Below are positions 35,395 through 46,050 of a stretch of 64,000 nt of DNA, one piece after another; position 1 is the first letter of the stretch, and every line of letters starts with the position of its first letter. This DNA is from Triatoma infestans. Lineage: Eukaryota; Arthropoda; Insecta; Hemiptera; Reduviidae. The DNA lies in NCBI GenBank assembly GCA_011037195.1, contig JAAEAF010003433.1:46166-110165 (forward strand), written 5' to 3'. A program made the translations under genes and the position numbers. The notes beneath the pieces are model-generated. The model saw nothing but the letters and a program-made list of their open reading frames with translations. It was not told the DNA's origin and did no database searches.

Positions 35395-36080
35395 TTTATG
35401 TTTTAGATAAATGCTGTAAGAGGAAGTATTACGATCGTGTCAAATTTTCGATACACGATCACCGGAAATACACGTTTTGGGGTCTTGTGAATCCGAAAAA
35501 CCTAGTTTTTTCCGGTGTATCTGTATGTGTTTGGTTTTTTTTTCGAGGAGGAAAAATGCCCATTGGCACCTTCCGACTGCGTCGGGTGTGTGGGGCTTTT
35601 ACCCACTAAAAAACCCCCTCCTCTAAAACAGGCGTGGAACCCCCCTCTGGGACCATCGTATGTGTTTGGTTAGCATAACTCAAAAAGAAGAAGTCTCAGG
35701 AAGTTCAAACTTGATATTTAGTTGAAATACTACCATGAGACTTGACACTAAAGTTTTGAAAAAAAAAAATCGGTCAACCGGAAATAACACTATACTGAAA
35801 TAGTTTAAACTTTGATTGGTGACTGCAAAGATCAGATTCTATAATTTTTATTTAAAAAGAGTTTTGAGAAACAATTGATTTTTATGAAATTCTGCGGAAT
35901 AGATTAGCGTTAAATTTAAAATATTAATTTGAGTTCCATGAATGCTATTAACGCTGCCTTATTTAATGAAATGTAACTATTTTGAAATGACTGAGTCAAG
36001 GGTGACTACCAGCACATATACACCACCCCCTTCTGTATTTATGTTAGAGCTCTACGAAAAAAATTCCTAAGTTAAAGGAA
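35395..36080 (-). repeat. Family D dispersed repeat, interrupted
   Basis: Starts with the second conserved end of family D, CTGTAAGAGGAAGTATTACG then ATCGTGTCAAATTTTCG and CACCGGAAATACACG. It is interrupted at 35537-35657 by a poly(A) retroposon and continues with GTCAACCGGAAATAACAC at 35774. Confidence 0.7.
35537..35657 (-). mobile_element. Severely truncated retroposon with poly(A) and 14-bp TSD
   Basis: A 121-bp insertion flanked by the 14-bp direct repeat GTATGTGTTTGGTT (35523-35536 and 35658-35671). On the minus strand it ends in an A-run and includes GTGGGTAAAAGCCCCACACA and a GAGGAGGGGG run, which look like an arthropod LINE 3' UTR (R1/Jockey type by general appearance). It is the 3' end only, as expected from abortive target-primed reverse transcription. 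Confidence 0.75.
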
Positions 36081-36084
36081 ATAT

Positions 36085-37588
36085 GTCAATTTTCGTAATT
36101 GTATTAACTACAGTTTTTTTTTGGTGACAATGGCGACAGAATAGCAAACAAATTTTGACTAGACCATAAAAATTTTAAGGATAGTTGACCTAAATATTTG
36201 TTTAATGGATAGGAAAAAAATTCTCTTTTGAAAATCTATTTATAATAAGCTTGTATGGATAACAAAAAAAACGAATAAAACTAAGAAAATATGGTGTAAC
36301 AAGCAGAATAAGGGAGTTTATATTATTCATAGTAGAAGGTTGGTAACATTGAGCAGTGGTCGTCTCTTATGAATACGGTTATATAATATATGTCAGTTGT
36401 CACACTTTGTAAGGTGGATAATTTCCCTTTCTTTCGCCTTCTAGTATTTAGCTTACAGTTTATTCGCTAAACATATTGTTGAGTTCACATATGTATATTT
36501 TAAGATAAAAAAAAAAATATCTCTTTTAAGCGTATTCCTTTAGCAAAGTCAAATAAATCAAAATTTCAGAAAGAAAAATCATCAATTATTACTCAATTTT
36601 ATCAGCTGTTTTTTCTTTATTGTGAAAATGTACTAAGAAAAAAAAAAAGCGGTGAAATAAAAAGAAAATACTATATATATTTAAACATAAAGATGGGGTA
36701 TGTAAAATAATAAATTTCATTTGTGGCGCGTCTACTTTTTTTCTTTTATGGCCCGTCTATCTACAAAACAGGAGTGACGTTTCGTGTCAGTCTGTATAAA
36801 TTATAGTACGTCACCGTTCCACGGTTATACCAAAAAATAAAATAAAACTGTCTTCTTGTGCCATAGCCGTTCTTGTTCTTCTTTAACTTAAACAGTTGGA
36901 ACTTGGGGTAAAGTGAGAGAAAGCTTTGTTCACTTCTTCTCTTTTTAAAATATTTTCTCTTTCTTATTTTGTCCCTTTTTCTCTTTAAACAACCCTTTTT
37001 TTCCTTCACTATTTTCTCTCATTCTCTTTCTTTTTTACCAACTATAAAACTAAATAGCCTATGGTAACAATCTCTGTGCTAGTTTCCGTGACGAGTGAAA
37101 GATCGTGCACGCCGTCCTATGTGAAAGATCGCGTGAACTTCCCCTCTCTCCTCTTATTTGTAGGCGTGGGCTTAGCTAGAAAATGCTCACCTTGACAAGT
37201 CCTCCCACCTTCCCACTTGCTTATGATAAAAGAAATTGCTCTCCTCTTACCTGTAGTTATCTTTTTTGTCGCTTCCCAAACTTCATCGTTCCTGCTTCAA
37301 ATCTTCCCTCACTACTTTATTTGCCTATCTCCCGGCCAACCAACTCTCCATTCGACATTCTACATTTTGGTGCATTTTCTTTCCCACAGACTCTAACTTT
37401 GTTCTCACTCTTATACCAAACTAAAGGCTGTTAGGTTAGATGACTTCTGTTAGAAGAACATTTGTTGCATTTCTCTTTTACACCTCTTTTACTTGTCGTT
37501 GGCGTTCAGCTGTTGCTCGGTATATATTATCACAGCTAATTTTCTTTTCTAAGTAAAGAAATATATTTTTTGTTTTTTTTACTTTCTC
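36085..37588. other. Unassigned sequence; GC-richer part at 37050-37530
   Basis: AT-rich with A-runs up to 37000. The part 37050-37530 is richer in C and T and could be an LTR or promoter-like DNA, but no matched ends or duplication were found. Open frames 36761-37009 (minus) and 37183-37434 (plus) have no domain. Confidence 0.4.
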
Positions 37589-37703
37589 TTACGCCTTTAA
37601 GAGGAAGTATTACGATAGTGTTCAATTTTCAAAATTGAGTTTTCACCGGAAATACGTTCTTTGAGGCAGCCTGAGTATGAAAAAGTATAGTTTTTAGGGA
37701 AGG

Positions 37704-37705
37704 GT

Positions 37706-37747
<42 letters not shown>

Positions 37748-37757
37748 CGAGAGAGAG
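37704..37757. repeat. (TG)n(AG)n microsatellite inside family D
   Basis: A compound dinucleotide tract at the same relative place as the GT/CA tracts in the copies at 14.23, 45.42 and 47.63 kb. Confidence 0.9.
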
Positions 37758-38240
37758 TATGTGTTTGTATGTATGTATATGTGAACAAAAAAGCAGGAAG
37801 CTCGAACTCTACACAAGACACGAAAGTATCGGTCAAAAATCCATCAACCGGATGAGCGATTTTATTTAATTTTTATTTCCGATGTCCGCGATTTTCTTCG
37901 AATACTATCTACATATTCATAAATATCTATCACAATTATTTGAACCATTTTCCCCTGGAAAATTGGATATTTTTTGTCGGGAGTTGCGTGAGAACAGTAG
38001 CGTTAGGATTTCCTCTAATATATCTGCAACCTCAATAAATAGGAATTTTTTGTTACAACCTAAATAATATACAGAATTCTTTTACTTCAACCTCCGGCAG
38101 ACGGATTATAGTCCATGCCGATAAATAATTTTTCTTTAATAATTGATTTTAAGTTGAAAATTTTTTATAAATAAAATATTATTATTATTACAGAATTCCA
38201 AATTTGAAGAAAATAGGTTTACCTGAAGTGCGACTTCACA

Positions 38241-38489
38241 GACTAAAAAAAATACCTATGGCTCAACAGCCCATGAAGGGCCAAGGCTTGCCAGACGTGG
38301 GGGGGGGAAGCACGCCGCCGTTCCCACGCCGTTTAGTTCAGGCCTTCGCTACCAAGGGCGCTACTAACTGTAGCTTCCCATTTTTTATCACGATGCTGGG
38401 TCAAAACATCACTTTGCCCTCACGGGAATCGAACCATGAATTCTCGCACGAAAGGCGACTGCGCTAGCCACTAGACGAACGCGTGAGGA
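38241..38489 (-). mobile_element. tRNA-derived SINE, family S2, with TSD
   Basis: The minus-strand head GTCCTCACGCGTTCGTCTAG continues with an A box (TAGTGGCTAGCGCA) and a B box, GGTTCGATTCCC (near 38436-38420). The 3' end GGCCCTTCATGGGCTGTTGA then GCCATAGG and an A-rich tail resembles the 3' end of the RTE-like LINE at 50401-51383 (inverse of GGCGCTACAACCCTTGGTGG). The element is bounded by the 10-bp direct repeat CGACTTCACA (38231-38240 and 38490-38499). The head differs from S1, so this is a separate SINE family. Confidence 0.8.
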
Positions 38490-38814
38490 CGACTTCACAA
38501 AATAAGTTTTTGAAATTTTCTCGAAAACGGCTGGAACGGATGGCCTTCAAATGTGAAATGGTAACTGCACTTATCACTATTATCACTTTTATAGTTGCAA
38601 CTTTTAGTAGTACTTCTTGATTTGTGGTTTTAAATTTCAAATGTTAATTGGGGGTTGGTTCAATATTATTGTTACTTTCTTCAGAACTAGTTGGTAATCA
38701 CTTGTCTACCTCACTGAGCTGGTATTTGCCCCCATAGTAAGGTATTTGACTTACATAGTACGTCTTGTGAGTGTGTTACACCACAGAATTTTTTTTTTTT
38801 GTTTAAGTTGTTCT

Positions 38815-40135
38815 AAATGCTAAGGCCCACAAAATGCTGGTAAAAATTTGAACTTTCAAAAACTTTTAAAGACTAGAATTGAAGCTTGAATAATTGTAAT
38901 TACAATAAGAGAATTCGTGTAAATGATTCGCCCCAGATATTTTGTCTACGTTTCCTAAATAATGAAGAATTGAGAATATAAAAATTACATCTGGCTCCCA
39001 GATATTTGAACTTTATAAAATCTGGATGTTATTTATGACTCGTGGAATTTCATTATTTTGAAACATTAATTTGTTTAAAACAAAAACAATAATAAGATTA
39101 AAGAAAGTTTTAAAACGTTAACAATATCCTTGGTTACTGAACTATTCGTGATGAGTCAGTAGTATTATACTATAGAGTGGTTGGGGTTATAGTCAGGGCA
39201 CGAGGTTGTTCTCCTGTATATATCGTTCCCGGAAGTTCGTGGATATAGTTACAGGAAGCACTTCCATGAAGGGGGAAAAACAAAGATAGAGAACATTACA
39301 ACTCGCACTTACATACGAGCGTAGCCTTTTTCCCCCACCCTATTCCATACTCATCACCGCTGCCCGCACTTCTATCTATAAACTCTCACAAAAGTGAGAG
39401 CTAATGGAGCGAACCTCTTAGATCTATTCTAGAAAGAGGATGCTTCCGTTCTCAGTGCACGCCTTCCTCTTCATTCCTTCAACATATTCACACACACAAA
39501 GCAACATTATAACCTCAAATAGCTTTTGGGTTGTTGCTTTTGGTTCCATATCAAAAACTTGGCACTAACATGAGAACAGTAGAACAGTTCTAGAAACTCA
39601 ACAGATTTTGGGTCGATACAGTGAGAGTGGGAGAGAGCGAGAGAGGGAATAATGTGAACTATTTCATATAGAAATATTTTGGTATGTTAAGTTTTAGATA
39701 TAATATTCTGACTGATAAGTGTAACAGAATTTGAATATATTATTACTTAATAAAGGAAATATACAACTATAATTGGCGAAAAGATTGTTAGTTTAATAGT
39801 GGGGAGAAAGAAAGCTGTTAACAATTCAGGCGTAATTTATTTGTACAGTGTTTCTAAATATAACTTCTAGTTGCTCTAATTCACTTTTAATTGCGTTTTA
39901 ACTCTGGAAATTTAACCAAAATAGTCAATTTTGTATTATGTTTTCTAGAATTCGTAGAGAAGTTTTAGCGAGGTTTGAACAGAGAAATTTAGAAGAGAAA
40001 ACAGTATACGATTGAACACTTACTTACATATGGTATATTAATTAAGAAACAGAGGTATTGTAAATACTTTTCAGAACTGAATATAGAAATAGTGGTAATG
40101 TCTTTAAAAAAGAAACGCCAGTCTGATGTATGCTT
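38815..40135. other. Unassigned sequence with a second family D end
   Basis: A diverged family D end lies at 38905-38950 (ACAATAAGAGAATTCGTGTA). The part 39130-39660 is GC-richer with GA runs; no matched ends or coding signal were found. A possible hairpin, CTCTCACAAAAGTGAGAG, is at 39383-39400. Confidence 0.4.
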
Positions 40136-40139
40136 GTAG

Positions 40140-40480
40140 AAAACTTCCCCTATTTCTCCTTCCAGATCTGCTAGGATTCATTCCTACAGTGTTGCAATGA
40201 ATTTTTTCGGGGGAAGGGGCGTTTCCTGGGTAAAAGTAAGGTTAAATTATCCTCTAAAGTGCCACCTCGGTTCAATATTGATTCTGCTACCTAAATATTA
40301 TTATATGATATTTATATACATTAAAAGCATTGTTAGGAATTCAAACTTGAAGATACAATCATTTTCTACCTACCTCGGCGATAGGTTGTCACCTGCCGTC
40401 TCTACCACCTCTGTATTTATATTAGGACTGTAGTGAAAGAAGCAAATGCAAAAATTGAAATAATTTTGGAAAATGCATTA
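40140..40480 (-). repeat. Family D dispersed repeat, partial
   Basis: Contains CCTCTAAAGTGCCACCTCGG, a TACATTAAAAGCATTGTTAG segment and TTCAAACTTGAAGATAC. Truncated on both sides. Confidence 0.55.
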
Positions 40481-40484
40481 GTGA

Positions 40485-40875
40485 ATTTTAGCTTCAAATC
40501 AAGTGTATTTTAGTGCAGTGAAAAGAGTCAGGTACTATTAATTTAAGGTCATGCTATTGAAAAGACAAAGGGACAAGAATCCGTTAGGGCAAGACAAATA
40601 CTACTTGGCCGGGTTTTTTTGGTAGGAGAAACAAAGGCTACCAAAAAAAGCATTCTTTCTGCCATTGTCTTACAGCACAGAAGAGTCCAAAATTCGGGTT
40701 TCAACCAGAACAGTATAAATTCGACATTTAACCAGCAATCTTCGAACAGAATATCAGTGCCAATTAAAGTGTTAAACATTTGAGTTAAATCAAACTAGCT
40801 AGTTTCTATATATTCATAAAAAGCTTATTTATTGCAATTAACTTGTAGTTGTTATTGTAAGGAATGTATTTATTG
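40485..40875. other. Unassigned sequence
   Basis: No feature recognised. The minus-strand frame at 40549-40779 has no domain. Confidence 0.4.
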
Positions 40876-40890
40876 TAAGCCGTGGTGACT

Positions 40891-41240
40891 TGTGGCTTAA
40901 GGAGACATCTCTATACAATGGAACTCATGCCTGACCCCTTTTGTAGAGTTTGTGAGACGGAGGAAGAAACACCTATGCATCTGATGACGGATTGTTTGGG
41001 CTGTGAGGAGATTAGGTTTAGGACCTTTGGCCGGAATAGGATATCGGTAGAGGATCTTAAGCTATGTCCTTTTAAGGTTTTAGTTCGATTTGTTCGATCT
41101 GTGGTGAAACTTAGATGGTTAAAACCTGGGCCTGGACTTTTGTTCTAGTCCCAGTAGTTGTTATTCTTTAGGGGTAGCTATATGGGCCCAGGGAGGCTTT
41201 GGATAGCGTAGGGTTTTGCCCTCCCCTTCTTTGAATAATA
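40891..41240 (+). mobile_element. 5'-truncated LINE 3' end with 15-bp TSD
   Basis: A 350-bp insertion flanked by the perfect 15-bp direct repeat TAAGCCGTGGTGACT (40876-40890 and 41241-41255). The open part (about 40894-41145) reads MELMPDPFCRVCETEEETPM then HLMTDCLGCEEIRFRTFG. The C-x2-C-x(n)-H-x4-C pattern with EEET is the C-terminal zinc-binding motif behind the RNase H domain of I/R1/LOA-like LINEs. A stop follows at 41146, then a short 3' UTR ending TTTGAATAA. The perfect duplication and open frame suggest a fairly recent insertion. Confidence 0.85.
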
Positions 41241-41255
41241 AGCCGTGGTGACTAC

Positions 41256-41400
41256 ATTCTTATTTCTAATACGTCTCTCTCTTAAAACATGTTCACACAT
41301 AAGCCTTTTACAAAGCCGCTCGTGCTACAATACTAACATACAACACCATATCATATCAAATTCATTTCAGACTCATGAGTAAAATTTGAATTTTAAAGCA
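41256..41400. other. Unassigned sequence
   Basis: Short spacer, nothing recognised. Confidence 0.4.
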
Positions 41401-41404
41401 AATT

Positions 41405-41495
41405 TGTCATTTTATGTTAATTGAATTAAAGGAGTAAGAGAAAATCTTGTGAGTTTATACCAGATTTTTTTTTCCAAATGAATTAATAAAGTCTC
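41405..41495 (-). repeat. Family D end fragment
   Basis: GGAGTAAGAGAAAATCTTGT then GAGTTTATACCAGATTTTT, the conserved end in reverse orientation. Confidence 0.6.
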
Positions 41496-41499
41496 ATAT

Positions 41500-42255
41500 G
41501 GAGAATTTTTTTCTCAATAGTCGATTTCTTTGTGAGTGGGTATACCAATATGCCAAATAAACTTCAATTAAAAACATGGCATATATAATATACGTTGTAA
41601 CATAAAAGTAAATGTAAACTTGGATGATATTTGATTATACCCAATTATTTGCTCTCTTATTAACTTTTAACTCTCCCTTTTTTGCTTTGGGTGGCCCTTT
41701 CCCTTAAAAAAAAAAAAAAAAAAAAAAAAAATCTATTCAGATTTCACCTAATCCCTAATGTATTATCATCATATATTCTGTGTGATGAAGATTGGCGCCA
41801 CATTTTTTTTTTTTTAAATCAATCATGCCAATCATTCCCATTACTACCCACATAAAATAACTGACAGCCTGATTTTTTTTTTCCATCATATCCGCTTAAT
41901 TCTACCGCACACTAATCAAAACTCTTCCCACCCTTATATATATATATATATATATATAATACATATAAAACTAAAAATAGAATATATAATGATTGTATGC
42001 ATTATCAAGTATATAAAAACCGTACCACTTTAATCATGTCAAATAAAAAATCATTTCACTTGATCGTTTTGATTTGTGTTCTTTATTTTATTATTTATAT
42101 GAAGTGAAATTTTTTTTTTAACTTCATTATAATTTTATGAAATAAATTGGTTTAAAACAATTTGGTAGTTATTTTCTTGACTTTTTTTGTTTACTGATTG
42201 GTTTAAATAAATCCTCAGAAAGTAGAATATTTTTTTTTTTTTTTAAGAATTATTT
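41500..42255. other. Unassigned sequence with simple repeats
   Basis: A-run of about 25 (41707-41731), (TA)n at 41935-41958, T-runs at 41805 and 42228-42244. No gene recognised. Confidence 0.5.
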
Positions 42256-42259
42256 TTAA

Positions 42260-42535
42260 AAGAAAAACCCTCATACAACTTTGTCTTACTGCAATTCTCA
42301 CTATTTCGATGGACAAATCTACTTCAAAGTCGGAATTTTTACTAAATTTTTCGTACTAAATTTCCACCCAAGATGGTGGAAATGTAAATATAGTGAAACG
42401 GCACTTTAACAGGAAGTCCAGCCTGTCAGCACCCTCAGAACCCCTTAAACATCAATATTTATCCACAATACTTTGAAATGTGAAATAGTCCACTAAAATC
42501 AGTGGCTAAAATTGTACTTTTAATCTATAGAGATT
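42260..42535 (+). repeat. Family D dispersed repeat, partial
   Basis: Begins CCCTCATACAACTTTGTCTT then ACTGCAATTC. Contains GAAACGGCACTTTAACAGG and CAGAACCCCTTAAACATC. Cut off by the LINE that follows. Confidence 0.55.
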
Positions 42536-42539
42536 AAAA

Positions 42540-43745
42540 ATAAAAACGTATTGTCGCCTTTGAAAAGACGAAAGATTTTTGCCTCTGTAGAGAGACCAGA
42601 GTCTAGTCCAGAGTAATAATAATAATATTATTAAAAAACACAAAATAAACATTTCTACAGCAAAACTGAAAACACAAGTATATACGGCTTGAGGAACCCG
42701 TCACCCGGAGGTTGATGTAAAACAAAACCAACTTAAATCCTAATACAAATGAACCAACAACTTCATATTACTAAAAACAATAAATGACATCAATCAAAAT
42801 GTAATAAATGCCAAAAGTAAGTTAATTACTGATTTAATTTAAGGAATTAATGCTGTTATTTAAATGGAAAAATAAACTTTTATCAAAATTACATAATCCA
42901 AAGAATAGTATAAAAACAACAAAAACTTATGATACATAAATAAATTATAATAATACCAATAAGTTATATGAAGAAAATTAACAACAATCAGAAATTAAAT
43001 TCCTGCACCAACTAAAAACGGTAGCGCCAAGCAGACCTGGCGAAATTTATGAGACCATGACAGTCCAGAGCATTTAAATAATCTCTCAGTGAAATCACAG
43101 CGAGGGTACCGACACCCAAATAACGTGATCGAAATTCCGTCAGTATAGGGCAGACTGCGAGAAAGTGAAGTATCTTCTCTAGCATTTAAATTGCATAGTA
43201 TTCCATAGTATGTCCATTGTCTCTAGTCCAGAGTATGTCCTGGGAATAACCAATGGTGCAGCTATCGGGGATTGGCTCCGAAGAAAGTATGAGACGCTCT
43301 GGAGTCCGAGCTCAGGGGCAATGCACAACAAAAGGATGATGCCAAAACTGTGTAAAAGTTGGACTAAAGTCTGACCCTTAGTCTGAGTAGGAACCAGATT
43401 TCCCTCTGGTCAAGGGGTTACTCATAGATCACAGTAGGTTCCGAAAACGTATGTACAAGGTGGGACTAATAAGCTCGGAACCCTTATGTGAACCGTATCA
43501 GGAGAAGGAGGAGATGGCCTAATTATTTGATTGCGTGACAATAAATAAATTGCGATACGAAACCTTTGGTACTCGGCGACCTGGGGAGATAGTAATGCAA
43601 AAAGATCTAATGGTGAAAGCCCTTAAACTCCTTAGAAGGGTTCACATTCTAGACCATCGGGGCTGGCACAATAAGCCTATACTGGCTGCGGTGCCGGGAT
43701 ATAGCCCTTCCGAGGAGATAATCTAATCTACTACCTTTGAATAAA
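42540..43745 (+). pseudogene. I/R1-like LINE 3' part, interrupted by another LINE
   Basis: Removing the inserted minus-strand LINE (42616-43222 plus one copy of its duplication) joins CCAGAGTCTAGTCCAGAGTA to TGTCCTGGGAATAACC in one element. Downstream frames give AAIGDWLRRKYETLWSP and later an open 63-codon piece (43535-43726) with NKLRYETFGTRRPGE and LLRRVHILDHRG. This resembles the region after the C-terminal zinc motif of RNase H-bearing LINEs. The 3' end CTTTGAATAAATAA matches the end of the LINE at 40891-41240, so both may belong to one family. Frameshifts and stops make it a pseudogene. Confidence 0.6.
42616..43222 (-). mobile_element. Nested LINE 3' end with 13-bp TSD and (TAA)n-like tail
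   Basis: Bounded by the 13-bp direct repeat CTAGTCCAGAGTA (42603-42615 and 43223-43235). On the minus strand the coding end reads LAVCPILTEFRSRYLGVGTL, then AVISLRDYLNALDCHG and WRYRFLVGAGI-stop (about 43180-43000). This is a typical LINE C-terminal end (CP-x-EFRxRY-x-LxDYLN). A ~400-bp 3' UTR follows, ending in a TTAATAATATTATTATTA tail next to the duplication. Its 5' truncation lies only about 40 bp before the CP motif. Confidence 0.78.
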
Positions 43746-43749
43746 TAAC

Positions 43750-44605
43750 TTCCCAGGATTGAATGAAGTGGCCTAAATATTATTAAAGTAAAGGCCTTAA
43801 ATAAAACATTTTGCAATCTGTTAAATATCAGAAAATGTAATATAATTTTGCTTAACTTGAACCTAATGTTCTACAACCTTCCGGAACGTGAATTTCCCCT
43901 TTTCAATGAACAACATTCTCTTGGAGGTGACCGTACAGATTTTACCTTTTTTATACATATATATACATTTTTGAATCTTTTAGCTGTAGTAGATTACTAA
44001 TTTATCAGTGAGTAAATCAATGCTAGTTTAAACTCGAGTTCACGTAATGGACCATACGAGCACCACGAGTGTGACAAACTGAACGTGAGTGTAAAAAATA
44101 ATATTTTACTCACCCTACGATATTAATTTTTTTCTGCAACCGCATTAATATTGGTTCTCAATTTATATGAATATAAAAAATATGAAAAGTTTTCCGCCTA
44201 TATAAATGACGGAAATTTTTCAGCTAACTTCAGAAAACTTTTTAATTCAAGGCAAATACCCCCCCCCCCGCACACACACACACTAGAACCTACGTTCTTG
44301 TTTTTAATTATTGGCTAGTTTGTGTTCAATAAAATTACTTTACTTTGTAGACAAATAAATGGCTGTTATTTTCTCACACTCGTAATTAAAAGTATAACTT
44401 TATTCACTACTATTATTTAATAATTGTTAAAACCTTATTGATGGATTTTTACCGAAACGATTGTAGAAATTAACGCGAGATTTAAGTCCTCTTACAATTC
44501 TTGTTCAGCTGCCGAACACACATTATCTTTTGCGCCCGTTTGGGCAACCTGAACTCGAGTGCGTAGAAGTTACATAGTATTCTCTTTCAAATAAATACCT
44601 TTTAC
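43750..44605. other. Unassigned AT-rich sequence
   Basis: Contains a C-run (44261-44270) followed by CACACACACA. No gene recognised. Confidence 0.45.
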
Positions 44606-44614
44606 CAAAAAAAG

Positions 44615-45570
44615 ACAATCTGATGTGAAACACTCGCACAACTTTCTCTTACTCCAGTTTTCGAAATCGAAATTGACAAATTTTATAGTTAGTGTACCAC
44701 ATTTAATAAAATTGGTCAGAGTTCGTCGAAATTGGTCGAAAGTGAAAACTATTCAGAAAAGCACACTTCCGGTTTACTAATTTCTGTTTGGATGGTAGAA
44801 TTGTATAATCAACTATGATAGCACTTTAGAGAAAACGTAACCTCACCCTTACGCTAAAAGCCCCCTTAAAAGACATTATCAGGAGAAATGTTTCAAATAA
44901 AAGTTGTAGCTCTTTATACGCATACTTTGAAGAAAATCGTTGTTGCCGTTTTCGAGAAAATACCAGAAAAGTGAAAAATACATTTCAGTAAAAACCCACA
45001 TCCGGTCATCCGATTTTTTTTAAACTCGGAATTTCAACATAATATTTAATTCTAATTAATATTATTTAGGTGACAGAATTGTATAGTAAACAGAAATAGC
45101 ACTTTAGAGGAAAACATAACCCCACCCCTCCCGCTAACTGCCTTTAAATGAATTTTCCTTGAAAAATGTTTCAAATAAATTTGTAGCTCTTTGTATGTGT
45201 ACTTGATATTGCATGTTTTAGGAAAATCGTGGGAGCCGTTTTTGAGAAAATCGCAAAAAAGTAAAAAAAAACAACTTGTAAAGTGGGTACTTTCGGTTGA
45301 GGAATTTTGACAGATGACCCACTGGTCGATCCCATGGTGATAGCCAAACGGAATATCAAGTTTGAATTTTCTCCGATTTTTCGTTTTTGAGCTATGCTGT
45401 TCACGTACACATACACGCACACACACACACACACACACTCACAGACCCTTTTCTAAAAACCATTTTTTTGGACTCAGGGGACCTCAAAACGGATATTTCC
45501 TGTGAAAACTTGTTATCGAAAATTTGTCATGATTACAATTCTTCCTCTTACTAAGAGTAAGAGATTGTAA
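44615..45570 (+). repeat. Family D dispersed repeat, near full length
   Basis: Best forward copy for defining the family. It starts TGTGAAACACTCGCACAACT then TTCTCTTACTCCAG, with CACACTTCCGGTTTACTAAT, AAATGTTTCAAATAAAAGTT, GAAGAAAATCGTTGTTGCCG and an internal (CA)n (45417-45438). It ends GATATTTCCTGTGAAAACTT, then CATGATTACAATTCTTCC and TCTTACTAAGAGTAAGAG (45543-45568). The open frames inside (for example 45438-45052 minus) are repeat-derived. Confidence 0.78.
45417..45438. repeat. (CA)n microsatellite inside family D
   Basis: Short CA run at the family's conserved microsatellite position. Confidence 0.9.
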
Positions 45571-46050
45571 AAATGTTTCCAATAAAAGCCATAGTTCGCA
45601 CTTGCGTAGTTAGCATTTTCCTTTTGTTCGAAAAAATTACAAATATCTCAGAAACCTAATCTGTGAAGAATGAATCCCGGTTAACTGATTTCCTTCAAAT
45701 TTAGAATTCTGGCAATATTTTTAATGTAGTGTAATATTAAATAGAACCATACATTATACTGAAACGCCATTTCAGAGAAAATTCTAACGTTGCATTTCCC
45801 CACAAAACCCTACAAAAATCATTTTTATCCTACAAAAATGTTTTAAAATAAAAATGATAGGCAATTAGATTTGTAAATAGTATATGAATTTAAAAAAAAT
45901 TAAAATCTATGAAGCCGTTTTCATAGAAATCGTAGGAAATTGAAAAAAACAAAAATCAAATGATTAAAGAAGCATTTTCTGTTGACAGTCTTTTTTTTTC
46001 CTGAAACCTTCTCGTCAAATGCGTCGGTGACATCTGCAGTGATGTTTTTG
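45570..46050 (+). repeat. Family D dispersed repeat, partial
   Basis: AAATGTTTCCAATAAAAGCC, GAATCCCGGTTAACTGATTT, TTCAAATTTAGAATTCTGGC, ending at CGTCAAATGCGTCGGTGACA. It follows the previous copy directly, in tandem. Confidence 0.65.

Larger units (their letters stand above)
37590..38810 (-). repeat. Family D dispersed repeat, near full length, hosting a SINE
   Basis: Starts TTAAGAGGAAGTATTACGAT, then GAGTTTTCACCGGAAATACG, an internal (TG)n(AG)n tract (37704-37746), ATCCATCAACCGGATGAGCG, AATTCCAAATTTGAAGAAAA and CTGAAGTGCGACTTCACAGA. A SINE insertion follows (38241-38489), and then TTTCTCGAAAACGGCTGGAA and the end CTTGTGAGTGTGTTACACCA near 38785. Without the SINE it is about 0.97 kb, which I take as near the family's full length. 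Confidence 0.75.

Noticed and set aside
37050..37530. Candidate solo LTR or promoter
   Set aside because: Tried TG...CA ends with matching 4-6 bp flanks; none agreed.
45052..45438. 128-codon minus-strand open frame
   Set aside because: Lies wholly in a family D copy and begins in a CA microsatellite.
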